Source: ZC4RG35 sp041747855 (GTDB lineage: Bacteria; Actinomycetota; Acidimicrobiia; Spongiisociales; ZC4RG35). From it: DNA of 43,437 nt. How positions within the stretch are numbered: the first letter of the stretch is position 1; each line of letters starts with the position of its first letter. This document shows positions 1 through 7,252 of the stretch, in pieces. Made by a program: the position numbers and the translations under genes. The stretch is taken from assembly GCA_041747855.1 (NCBI GenBank), contig JBGTEJ010000013.1, forward strand, positions 1-43,437, in the 5' to 3' direction. The notes under the pieces were generated by a model, which was not told where the DNA came from, ran no database searches, and saw nothing but the letters and a program-made list of their open reading frames with translations.

Positions 1-78
1 AACTGGTACGACTTCGGATTCGCCCTGGGCGCCGGCATCCTCTTCGGAGGGGGGGCCTTAGGCGGTCGGCGCCGCTGA
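1..78 (+). CDS. C-terminal end of an unknown protein (truncated by window edge)
   Basis: An open frame enters from the left edge and stops at TGA 76-78. The 25 visible residues are a Gly/Ala-rich hydrophobic stretch (FGFALGAGILFGGGALGG) followed by three arginines and the stop. This is what a single C-terminal membrane anchor with a basic cytoplasmic tail looks like. The body of the protein lies outside the window, so no function can be given. A chance open frame cannot be excluded at this length. Confidence 0.45.
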   Translation, partial: NWYDFGFALGAGILFGGGALGGRRR

Positions 79-96
79 CGATCGGGTCGATCGCCA

Positions 97-444
97 CTAT
101 GTATCGACCAGTAGGAGTTGGATCGAGACCACATCACCTGCATCGAGACCCTCGGACTCCCTGATCTCCTTCTTCACGGGGAGGAGGAATGTCCCCAACT
201 TCCTATCGGGGAACACCGAGGTTCTCCAGTTGGTTTTGCCGACGGTGACATCGACCCTGACACTTCCGAACCCTCTGGCCTGACCCACCTCTCGAATCTC
301 ATCACTCAGGTCAGGTGGCAGTGACACGAAGTGCCATGGTTCGGCACCCCCGTAGAGCCAGAGTTCGGCCTCGAAGACGAACACGGCGGTGACGCTAGCC
401 AACCCCCGTCTCACCCGCGGTGAGTCATTCGGATGGCCGATCAA
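97..444 (-). CDS. DUF1905 family protein
   Basis: The 115-residue product matches the DUF1905 pattern: an early strand with ELWLYGG, then EPWHFVSLP, a central VDVTVGKTNWRTSVFP block and a C-terminal FLLPVKKEIRESEG followed by GDVVSIQLLL. The family is a small beta-barrel-like domain of unknown biochemical role, often found alone or fused to YdeI-type domains. The ATG at 442-444 leaves about 20 residues before the domain, so an internal start is possible. It lies tail to tail with the fragment at 1-78 and is followed upstream by the terminator of the RRM gene. Confidence 0.75.
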   Translation of the reverse strand: MIGHPNDSPRVRRGLASVTAVFVFEAELWLYGGAEPWHFVSLPPDLSDEIREVGQARGFGSVRVDVTVGKTNWRTSVFPDRKLGTFLLPVKKEIRESEGLDAGDVVSIQLLLVDT

Positions 445-465
445 CTCCGGGGGCCGGTTCAGCGC

Positions 466-500
466 AAAAAAAGGAGGGGCAGGCGAACCTACCCCTCCTC
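466..500 (-). terminator. intrinsic terminator of the RRM gene
   Basis: On the minus strand an 8-bp perfect stem (AGGAGGGG, at 492-499 and 472-479) closes a 12-nt loop and is followed by a run of seven T (plus-strand A at 466-472). It begins about 20 nt after the RRM stop. This is a textbook Rho-independent terminator and the clearest one in the window. Confidence 0.85.
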
Positions 501-519
501 GATTTGAGACTGATGAGAC

Positions 520-774
520 CTAGCGCGAGCGCTCTTTGGCCTCGTTCACAGTCAGGGCACGGCCATTGACTTGCTTGCCGTTGAGGGCTTCGATGGCCTT
601 GCGGGCATCATCGGCAGCCTCCATCTCGACGAAACCGAAGCCTCGCGAACGACGGGTCTCACGGTCCGTGATTACCTGGGCCCTCGTGACCGTGCCGTAA
701 GGCGCGAACATCTGCTCGAGGTCGTTCGAGTCGGTCTCGAACGTTAGGTTCCCTACGTAGAGATTGGTGGACAT
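520..774 (-). CDS. RRM-domain RNA-binding protein
   Basis: The 84-residue protein is one RNA recognition motif. RNP2 is NLYVGNLTF near residue 4 and RNP1 is SRGFGFVEM near residue 45, both with the aromatic residues that stack on RNA. Start ATG 774 is chosen because AAGGGAG lies 6 nt upstream and the RRM begins at residue 3; a longer frame to 828 would add 18 non-homologous residues. Small bacterial RRM proteins of this kind (cyanobacterial Rbp type) are often cold- or stress-linked RNA chaperones, and that role is inferred here. It is monocistronic, ending at the terminator 466-500. The 5' region 775-1009 holds no other gene; a GTATAC sequence near 952 could serve as a -10 element in either direction. 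Confidence 0.9.
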   Translation of the reverse strand: MSTNLYVGNLTFETDSNDLEQMFAPYGTVTRAQVITDRETRRSRGFGFVEMEAADDARKAIEALNGKQVNGRALTVNEAKERSR

Positions 775-1009
775 TTTCTTGCTCCCTTCGAGCATTCGAC
801 CGTCGGAACTCTGCGCTCGCAATGTCACAGGCCCGATTGCTCAGATTTCGTGAGGGTCTCGGGAATGTGGCCTTGCGAAGACTCCACCCGACGGAACGAA
901 AGAAGCGAAGAAAGGCGCAGCACGCATACAGGCGTGCACTGTCCCAACCAGTATACATCGGGTCGAGGCTCTAGTGGTAGAGGTTTCTGCCGTTCCCTAA
1001 CTCGACCAG

Positions 1010-1339
1010 TTGGCTAGGGTGAGATCTTGGCTGAAACCACTAACAAACGCGCCCAAAGCAAAATCCGACGGTCGTCGCGTGGCTAAGAAGGGCCGCGAAG
1101 CGGCCGCAAAGCGCGCCCGTGAAGTCCGTCGCGCTCAGCAGAAGGTCGACAAGTTGGAGCGCAAGGACGCCGCTCGCACTGCCGAGCCCGATGCGATCGT
1201 AGACGAGAGCGCCCTGATGGAAGAGTTCGCCGCACTGAGCGAGAAACTCGAGAACAAACAGGTCAGCCCGGCCGAGTACGCCGACGAGAGACACCGCATC
1301 TTCGTGGCTCTCGGTCTCGAAAACGACGACGAGTCCTGA
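1010..1339 (+). CDS. small basic/coiled-coil protein of unknown function
   Basis: The product is up to 109 residues. Roughly residues 20-60 are strongly basic (KKGREAAAKRAREVRRA) and predicted helical. The C-terminus, with ALMEEFAALSEKLENKQVSP then a helix ending in ALGLE, resembles the short SHOCT-type oligomerisation module. The start is uncertain: TTG 1010 has no Shine-Dalgarno, GTG 1019 and GTG 1079 are alternatives. A TTG at 1027 in another frame has AGGGTG upstream and begins AETTNKRAQSKIRR before a stop at 1084, so the 5' end may be frameshifted. No function is assigned. Confidence 0.55.
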   Translation: MARVRSWLKPLTNAPKAKSDGRRVAKKGREAAAKRAREVRRAQQKVDKLERKDAARTAEPDAIVDESALMEEFAALSEKLENKQVSPAEYADERHRIFVALGLENDDES

Positions 1340-1389
1340 ACCCCTTGTCGGGGTGTCCGCCAGGAGTCCCCGTTATGCCGGGGTTGGGG

Positions 1390-1734
1390 TCAAGCGCTGC
1401 GACGGGCTTCGACGAAGGAGCGGATCCCGAGAACCAGATAGACCACGCAGATGACCCACGTGATCGCCGATGCGATCGATGCGCCCCCACCCTCGTCTGC
1501 GACTTCAATTGCCCTGGACATCGTTCCGGCTGCTCCGAGGAGGGCAACCACCATGGCGGCATGCATGAAATGCCTGCTCGACTCCCCCCTATCAGCCAGC
1601 ACTCCTAACACCAGCAAAGTCAATCCGATGACAGCGGGAAGCAGAGCCGTCCAACTCTCGCGTCCAGTTGCGAAGTAGGCGATGGCTCCGACGGCTATGA
1701 GAGCCAATCCGACCACTTGGGTAGTCCGGGGCAT
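1390..1734 (-). CDS. four-helix integral membrane protein, unknown function
   Basis: The 114-residue product has four hydrophobic segments at about residues 6-24, 29-46, 58-76 and 87-106, with short loops. It begins MPRTTQ and ends EARRSA. No catalytic motif or family name is recognised. It converges on the 1010-1339 gene; the 50-nt gap contains two short GC hairpins (one is CCCCG/CGGGG around 1368-1383) that could terminate both. Confidence 0.7.
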   Translation of the reverse strand: MPRTTQVVGLALIAVGAIAYFATGRESWTALLPAVIGLTLLVLGVLADRGESSRHFMHAAMVVALLGAAGTMSRAIEVADEGGGASIASAITWVICVVYLVLGIRSFVEARRSA

Positions 1735-1850
1735 GCTCTAGATCCTCCAGTTCGGGTAATCCCCGGATGGTGCCATCTCCCAAAGCCAACCCGGAAATAG
1801 CCCGAACTCCGGACTCTCCCCGTCCTGGTTCGCGGATACCCTCACCATTC

Positions 1851-2579
1851 ATGAGTCGCACCATGACATGTCCATGCGGAACAGCGGTCACCGCCGAATC
1901 CAAGGAGGCCTTGATCGATCCGGTACTGGAACACACCCTTCAAGCCCACCCTGAGCTGAATCTCTCGCCGGTCCACGTGTGGAACTTCCTCGAAGCAGAG
2001 GAACGAACGGCGGGGAGCACCACCGAACGACTCGAGACCATAGGCAACATCCAGATAGTCCCTATACGGCCAGAGCGGGCCGAGGAGGTCGGGTTGTTCT
2101 TCGACAGTGAGGCCTTCCCTGACAATTTTGCCTGGGCAAGCTGCTACTGCACGGCCTATTTCGATCAAGGTGACGAGGCAGCAAGACCCTGGCAGGAGAA
2201 CCGGAAGGCCACCCTGCGTCGGGTTGCTGAAGGCACTGTCACCGGCTCCCTCGCCTACGTCGATGGGAAACTCGCCGGATGGTGCAACGCATCGGCCCGC
2301 GCCGCCCTACCTGGGAAAGCGACCGGGAGCGACGAGGGGGTGTGCTCCCTGGTATGCCTGGTGATCGCACCGCCGTACCGGGGCCATGGACTCGCTGAAC
2401 AGCTGGTCGATGGAGCGGCGGATGAGGCCAGGAGGAATGGTTTCTCGGTCATCGAGGCGTATCCACGTCGTGTTCCGCAGAGCGCCGCCGATGGCTTCCC
2501 CGGATCTCTGGACATGTACCAGCGAGCCGGATTCGAGGTCGTCTCCGATGACCCTCTCGAGGTCCGGCTCGCCTTATGA
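1851..2579 (+). CDS. DUF1059-like domain fused to a GNAT N-acetyltransferase
   Basis: The 242-residue protein has two parts. Residues 1-45 (MSRTMTCPCGTAVTAESKEA, then a helix with ALIDPVLEH and HPELNLS) resemble the small DUF1059 domain. Residues 65-240 form a GNAT acetyltransferase fold: motif A is seen as CLVIAPPYRGHGLAEQLV, the acetyl-CoA pyrophosphate-binding loop, followed by MYQRAGFEVV near the end. ATG 1851 is chosen because the domain starts there; ATG 1863 is equally possible, and a frame extending to 1767 adds proline-rich residues unlike a domain. GNAT enzymes transfer acetyl from acetyl-CoA to amines; the substrate here is unknown. A Trp/Tyr/Cys patch (WASCYCTAYF) may shape the acceptor site. 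Confidence 0.8.
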   Translation: MSRTMTCPCGTAVTAESKEALIDPVLEHTLQAHPELNLSPVHVWNFLEAEERTAGSTTERLETIGNIQIVPIRPERAEEVGLFFDSEAFPDNFAWASCYCTAYFDQGDEAARPWQENRKATLRRVAEGTVTGSLAYVDGKLAGWCNASARAALPGKATGSDEGVCSLVCLVIAPPYRGHGLAEQLVDGAADEARRNGFSVIEAYPRRVPQSAADGFPGSLDMYQRAGFEVVSDDPLEVRLAL

Positions 2580-2598
2580 GCCACCAGGAGTCAGCGCA

Positions 2599-3369
2599 TC
2601 AGCCCGGGAAGTTGCCCTCTGACATGAAGCTGATCATCCGATTCCAGGCGTCGAGCGACTCCGCGGCATGGTCGGCCTGAGTGCGATCGAAGAAGGAATG
2701 GGGCGCACCCGGGTAGGTGACCGATTCATAGGCCACTCCAGCGTCTTCCATTGCAACACGGAGTTTCTCGATGTTCTCCGGTGGGATGCCGGGATCGTCG
2801 CCGCCAAAGAGTGAGAGGACTTTGCATTCGATCAGATGACATCGGTCCCAGATCGGACCGTCGCCGGGCGGGCGATCTGCCTCAGGCTTGCCATAGAACC
2901 CTATCGCTCCGCTCAAAAGGAGTTCCGGGTGGCGGGTGGCAGACGCCCAGGCCATGTTCCCTCCGAAACAGAATCCGACGGTATAGATCTTCTGATAGGC
3001 ATTCTGGCTCCTCAAGTACCCCACGGCTGCCTTCATGTCAGCGGCAAAGCCGTCGGCGTCGACCTGGACCACATGCTCCATGAACGGGAATTCAGGTCCT
3101 CTCTCAGCCGTACCGGCGGTCCGACCGAAGTAGTCGATGGCCACAGCCGAGTAGCCCTCCTGCGCAAAGCGAAGGGCCAGATCCTCGTAGAACTGGAATA
3201 GACCTCGAATGTCGGGGAGCACGACGACGCCACCCTTTCCCTGAAGGGAATCTGCAGTGAACGCCCGGAAACGGTTCCCATCCGGAGCTTCGAGAACGGT
3301 CCTCTCCGCGGTGGCCCCGAACTCACCTTCCGGCAGGGCTGGCAGTCTGGCCTCATGATCTACACACAT
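2599..3369 (-). CDS. dienelactone hydrolase family protein
   Basis: This 256-residue alpha/beta-hydrolase has the dienelactone hydrolase triad: Cys134 in GFCFGGNMA, Asp191 or Asp192 in FGGDDPGI, and His224 in GAPHSFFDR. DLH enzymes hydrolyse dienelactone to maleylacetate in chlorocatechol degradation, but most chromosomal copies act on unknown esters or lactones. No aromatic-degradation genes are nearby, so a general hydrolase is the safe call. ATG 3369 is chosen because family members commonly start MC-x-D; a frame to 3396 adds nine residues. It ends 19 nt from the convergent GNAT gene. Confidence 0.88.
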   Translation of the reverse strand: MCVDHEARLPALPEGEFGATAERTVLEAPDGNRFRAFTADSLQGKGGVVVLPDIRGLFQFYEDLALRFAQEGYSAVAIDYFGRTAGTAERGPEFPFMEHVVQVDADGFAADMKAAVGYLRSQNAYQKIYTVGFCFGGNMAWASATRHPELLLSGAIGFYGKPEADRPPGDGPIWDRCHLIECKVLSLFGGDDPGIPPENIEKLRVAMEDAGVAYESVTYPGAPHSFFDRTQADHAAESLDAWNRMISFMSEGNFPG

Positions 3370-3432
3370 GCCCGCATGGTGACATGCTGGCCTCATGCCG
3401 ACAAGCTCGGGAGTCCCCGTACACTTGGCCGG

Positions 3433-3549
3433 GTGAAACGCTTCCTTTACGCATTTGCCCTGGCCGTGGTCGCTGGCGCAGTCGCCTTCATCGTCCGACG
3501 CAGCACCGAGCTCCCGTCTGAGAGCTGGACACCGGTCGAACCCCGGTGA
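3433..3549 (+). CDS. 38-residue single-pass membrane peptide
   Basis: From GTG 3433 the frame reads KRFLYAFALAVVAGAVAFIV as one transmembrane helix with a basic N-terminus, then RRSTELPSESWTPVEPR. Its stop TGA 3547-3549 overlaps the GTG start of the next gene by 4 nt (GTGA), which indicates translational coupling. There is no strong Shine-Dalgarno for GTG 3433; an upstream in-frame extension exists but lacks similarity to anything. No family is recognised. It is probably a small membrane partner of the downstream protein. Confidence 0.5.
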   Translation: MKRFLYAFALAVVAGAVAFIVRRSTELPSESWTPVEPR

Positions 3550-4181
3550 TAGTCGGCATCATCGTCAGCGACGACCGGACGATTCGGTCGGCCCACTCGC
3601 TGTCGGCACACCCGGGCGTCGACGAGGTTGTTGTCTTTGCACCGGCGACAAGTCGCAACCTCCGGGTGGTGACCAACGCCACCGGTGTCCGGGTCGCGTT
3701 CGGCGCCGGGCCCGACGCCCCGACTCGGGCCAACCATCTGGGGATCCCTCTGATCTGGGACGGGGAGACCGCGGATGAAGGTGTCGTCGTATATGGAGCC
3801 TCTCCACAAGGACTGGCCCTGGCCCTGGCGGCGCGTGAGGCAGACCCCCAGCTGGTCGCCGTAGCCCACCCCGGACTCGATGGTGGAAGTCATCAGCAGG
3901 TGAGGTTTCCCGACCCCGTCGGGCGCCGTGGAGTACGTGACGGTGTCTATTCGGGTAAGCGTGTAGCGACAGCCCACTCGAACAATCAGTTCGCTGCAGT
4001 ACTGACAAACGGGGTCGGTCGCCGGGTCACCATCGTCGACGACGCAGAGTTCATGTCCGGGGTGGCGCTGGCTGCTGGGCTAGCTGCCCTGGAAGATCAA
4101 CCCGGTCCGGTCTGGGATTCAGCCCTCCCCTACCTCCGCACGGTCACGGAGATGGGGTTGGTCATGGCCCAGGGGGAATGA
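3546..4181 (+). CDS. uncharacterised alpha/beta protein
   Basis: The 211-residue product starts at GTG 3546, overlapping the preceding membrane peptide. It looks soluble, with alternating strands and helices: MIVGIIVSDD, DEVVVFAPATS, GVVVYGASPQGLALALAA and a C-terminal block with FAAVLTNGVGRRVTIVDDAE then an Ala/Gly-rich helix. The GASPQGLALALAAREA stretch resembles a Rossmann-type glycine turn, but no complete dinucleotide motif or catalytic set is visible. It may belong to an actinobacterial conserved hypothetical family. It converges on the DUF3566 gene 41 nt away. Confidence 0.65.
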   Translation: MIVGIIVSDDRTIRSAHSLSAHPGVDEVVVFAPATSRNLRVVTNATGVRVAFGAGPDAPTRANHLGIPLIWDGETADEGVVVYGASPQGLALALAAREADPQLVAVAHPGLDGGSHQQVRFPDPVGRRGVRDGVYSGKRVATAHSNNQFAAVLTNGVGRRVTIVDDAEFMSGVALAAGLAALEDQPGPVWDSALPYLRTVTEMGLVMAQGE

Positions 4182-4222
4182 GGCAGACCCGCGGCGGGAT
4201 AGGGACGACCATGGCGAGGTCC

Positions 4223-4717
4223 TTACTTGACCTCGACGGTGGGAGTCTCCTGAGTCGGCATCTCGGTCTCGGTTAGGGGGGCATGGGACCCGTTACCGCC
4301 CCTGTAGTCGCTCGGCGGTGTGTAGACGGTCGCCACCGTCGTGATCGGGCTGAGCGATTCCTCGAGAACCACTATTTCGAGACCGCCGACCACGTCTGAC
4401 ACCAGGTTGTAGACCACCGACCCGGCGACAGTGAGACCGGTCATGGTGACCCACCAGGCAACCCCGGCGAAAACCAGGAACCGGAGGAACTGCTCGGTGT
4501 TGGCGAACGGGTCGGAACCTTCCCCGATGAGGGTGATCTCGGTGAGGAACTCGGTTATCTGAGCAGGTATGCCGGCACGATCCAACACTGCCCAGAAGAT
4601 CACGGTCCCAAGGACCAGGCCGATAGCGAGGACAGCCCAGACTATGGCCGACACCTTGAGTGTCGTCCAGGGATCGATCTTCCTGATTATGCGCCGGACA
4701 CGGCGGACAGTTGGCAT
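4223..4717 (-). CDS. DUF3566 transmembrane protein downstream of gyrA
   Basis: The 164-residue protein has a basic N-terminus (VRRVRRIIRKIDPWTTLKV) and two transmembrane helices at about residues 21-45 and 78-104, with a short loop between and a polar C-terminal tail rich in Thr/Glu/Pro. This is the DUF3566 family, which sits directly after gyrA across actinobacteria (Rv0007 in M. tuberculosis). The helix-loop-helix region (ILTEITLIGE type) matches the family layout. Its function is unknown, with a cell-division or envelope link suspected. It follows gyrA by 104 nt on the same strand and could be cotranscribed. Confidence 0.85.
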   Translation of the reverse strand: MPTVRRVRRIIRKIDPWTTLKVSAIVWAVLAIGLVLGTVIFWAVLDRAGIPAQITEFLTEITLIGEGSDPFANTEQFLRFLVFAGVAWWVTMTGLTVAGSVVYNLVSDVVGGLEIVVLEESLSPITTVATVYTPPSDYRGGNGSHAPLTETEMPTQETPTVEVK

Positions 4718-4821
4718 TCGTTTAGAAGTCTACGAGGGGTCGTCATCAATGGAACGTCACCCCGACCGATTCGGGTTCCCTGAGCACCATCTGGATGGAG
4801 GCCTGGACAGAAAGCGGGTGA

Positions 4822-7248
4822 CTACTCGTCAGAGACGATTGCTGCGGCTGCGAGTTCGTTACCTGAGCCCACACCGATGACCTTGACCCCGGTCGAGTCC
4901 CGTTTCTGCCGACTGATCTTGCCGACCGGTGTGCGGATGCCAACACCCGCAGAGGAGATCAGAAACACTTCGTCTTCGTCCTTGACCGCCATAGCCGCCA
5001 CCAGATTGCCTCTGACCCGCGTGATCTTGAAAGCCTTGAGCCCGATACCACCCCGGGCCTGGGGACGGAACTCCGACATGGCGGTTCGCTTCCCGTACCC
5101 ACCAGCGCTGAGAAGCAAGACATCGTCACCCTCGACATTCGAGACCGCGGCCACCACCTCATCTCCCGCCCGAAGCCTGATGCCCCGGACGCCCTGGGTA
5201 CCCCGCCCCATGGGACGAAGGTCGCTCTCCTTGAACCTGATGCCATTCCCATCACGGGTGAAGATCAGTATGTCGTTCTGGCCGTTGCTGGTACGGACCG
5301 AGACCAGTTCGTCGTCATCGGCCAGCCTCATCGCCACCAGGGTTTGATTCCTCGAGTCGTAATCCTTGAACTCGGTCTTCTTGGCCAGACCCTTACGAGT
5401 GACCATCACCAGATACCGACTGGTTTCGTAACTCCGCGTGTCGATGACCGACTGCACCACCTCGTCCGGCCCGAGTGGGAGGACCGACTGCACCAGCACA
5501 CCTTTGGCTGTTCGTGACTGACGGGGGATAGCATGGGCCTTTATCCGGTGGACAACACCCCTGTTGGTGAACACCAGGAGATAGGCGTGGGCGGTGGTGT
5601 GGACCAGATGTCGGATGATGTCATCGCCAGGCACCTCGGCCGCCTTCACCCCTCGACCTCCCCGGGTCTGGGTCCGGTAGGTAGAAGATGGAACGGACTT
5701 GATGTAGCCGGCCTCTGAGACGGTGATGATCAGTTCGTCGTCGGCGATCAGGTCCTCGAGACTCAGGTCACCCTCGTCGGGGACGATTCGAGTACGACGC
5801 TCGTCGGCATACTGCTCGCGGATACCCACCAGCTCGTCCTTGATGACGGTCCACCGCTTCTTGGGGTCCGCCAGGAGAGTCCTCAGATCGGCGATCCTGG
5901 CTGCCAGTTCCTCCAGTTCTGCCCTGAGCTTGTCGACCTCGAGGGCGGTGAGGCGACGAAGTGGCATGTCGAGGATGGCGTTGGCCTGGATCTCAGAAAG
6001 TGAGAAGGTCTCCATCAATGCGGTACGGGCTGAAGCGGTGTCGGCGGACGCCCTGATGGTGCGGACCACTTCATCGATGTTGTCGACGGCGATCACCAGG
6101 CCTTCGACGATGTGGGCCCGGGCCTCAGCTTGCTCGAGCCGGAATCTGGTGCGTCTCTCGACGACATCCATCTGATGATCGAGGTAGTAGCCGATCATCT
6201 CGGCAAGACCGAGCGTCCGGGGTACACCGTCGACCAGTGCGACCACGTTGTATCCGAAGCTGTCCTGCATCGGCGTGCCCTTATAGAGTTGATTCAGAAC
6301 GACCTGTGGAACGGCGTCTCTCCTCAGCTCTATGACCAGCCTGGTCCCGGCGCGGTCCGAGGACTCATTCCTGACCTCGGCTATGCCACTGATCCTCTTG
6401 GCCGCATCGAGCTCGCCGATCTTGGCGATGATCCGTTCGATCGAGACCTGATACGGAAGTTCGGTGACGACGATGGCGGTCCGGTCTTTGCGGGTCTCTT
6501 CGACATCGCACACGGCACGCACTTTCACCGAGCCCCTACCTGTGATCAGGGCCTCCCTGGCCGGTGCGGTGCCGACCAGATAACCACCGGTCGGAAAGTC
6601 GGGGCCTTTGACGAACTGGAGGAGATCCTCCGACGTGGCGTCGGGGTTGTCGATGACGTGCAATGCGGCGTCGATGACTTCCCCGAGATTGTGGGGTGGA
6701 ATATTGGTCGCCATGCCCACCGCGATCCCCTGGCTCCCGTTGACCAGCAGGTTGGGAAAGCGCGACGGAAGGACAGAAGGCTCGGTGAGCTCGCCGTTGT
6801 AGTTGTCGTCGAAGTCGACCGTGTTCTCGTTTATTCCGTCGAGCAAGTGGCTCGACAACTTGGTGAGACGACACTCGGTGTATCGAGCGGCACCGGGAGG
6901 GTCGTCGATGCTCCCAAAGTTTCCTTGCGGGTCGATGAGTTGGTAGCGCATGGAGAAGTCCTGGCCCATGCGGACAAGAGCGTCGTATATGGCCTGGTCA
7001 CCATGAGGGTGGTAGTTGCCCATGACATCACCGACCACCTTGGCGCACTTGCGGTGCGGGGAGGACGGATTGATGTTGTTCTCGAACATCGAGTAGATGA
7101 TCCGTCGTTGCACCGGCTTCAAGCCGTCCCTGACATCGGGAAGGGCCCGCGAAACGATCACCGACATGGCGTAGTCGATGAAGCTCGCCTCCATTTCGGA
7201 GGTTATGTCGATCTCTAAGTAGGGATTGATTATCTGTTCGTCTGTCAT
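4822..7248 (-). CDS. gyrA: DNA gyrase subunit A
   Basis: The 808-residue protein is full length for GyrA. The catalytic tyrosine is Tyr123 in GAARYTECRL. The winged-helix region has SPHRKCAKVVGDVMGNYHPH, and the C-terminal beta-pinwheel has repeated blades plus a GyrA-box-like segment (near RTQTRGGRGVK and GRGTQGVRGIRL). GyrA cleaves and religates DNA and, with GyrB, introduces negative supercoils. ATG 7248 is chosen because residues before it are not homologous; it lies 4 nt after the gyrB stop, indicating one operon. No intein is present. The residue after HPHGD is Gln85, equivalent to E. coli Ser83, which is unusual (see findings). Confidence 0.98.
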   Translation of the reverse strand: MTDEQIINPYLEIDITSEMEASFIDYAMSVIVSRALPDVRDGLKPVQRRIIYSMFENNINPSSPHRKCAKVVGDVMGNYHPHGDQAIYDALVRMGQDFSMRYQLIDPQGNFGSIDDPPGAARYTECRLTKLSSHLLDGINENTVDFDDNYNGELTEPSVLPSRFPNLLVNGSQGIAVGMATNIPPHNLGEVIDAALHVIDNPDATSEDLLQFVKGPDFPTGGYLVGTAPAREALITGRGSVKVRAVCDVEETRKDRTAIVVTELPYQVSIERIIAKIGELDAAKRISGIAEVRNESSDRAGTRLVIELRRDAVPQVVLNQLYKGTPMQDSFGYNVVALVDGVPRTLGLAEMIGYYLDHQMDVVERRTRFRLEQAEARAHIVEGLVIAVDNIDEVVRTIRASADTASARTALMETFSLSEIQANAILDMPLRRLTALEVDKLRAELEELAARIADLRTLLADPKKRWTVIKDELVGIREQYADERRTRIVPDEGDLSLEDLIADDELIITVSEAGYIKSVPSSTYRTQTRGGRGVKAAEVPGDDIIRHLVHTTAHAYLLVFTNRGVVHRIKAHAIPRQSRTAKGVLVQSVLPLGPDEVVQSVIDTRSYETSRYLVMVTRKGLAKKTEFKDYDSRNQTLVAMRLADDDELVSVRTSNGQNDILIFTRDGNGIRFKESDLRPMGRGTQGVRGIRLRAGDEVVAAVSNVEGDDVLLLSAGGYGKRTAMSEFRPQARGGIGLKAFKITRVRGNLVAAMAVKDEDEVFLISSAGVGIRTPVGKISRQKRDSTGVKVIGVGSGNELAAAAIVSDE

Positions 7249-7252
7249 GTTC

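Noticed and set aside
961..1010. A functional tRNA gene
   Set aside because: Only acceptor-like and D-arm-like pairings exist; there is no anticodon arm, no T-arm GGTTCGA motif and it is too short.
1767..1850. Longer start for the DUF1059-GNAT gene
   Set aside because: The added residues are proline-rich without similarity; the domain begins right after ATG 1851.
6112..7218. 368-residue open frame on the plus strand
   Set aside because: It lies entirely antisense to gyrA, whose frame is beyond doubt; it reflects codon bias of the opposite strand and has no recognisable domain.
4822..7248. Intein in gyrA
   Set aside because: The active-site Tyr region is continuous (GAARYTECRL) and the protein has normal length.
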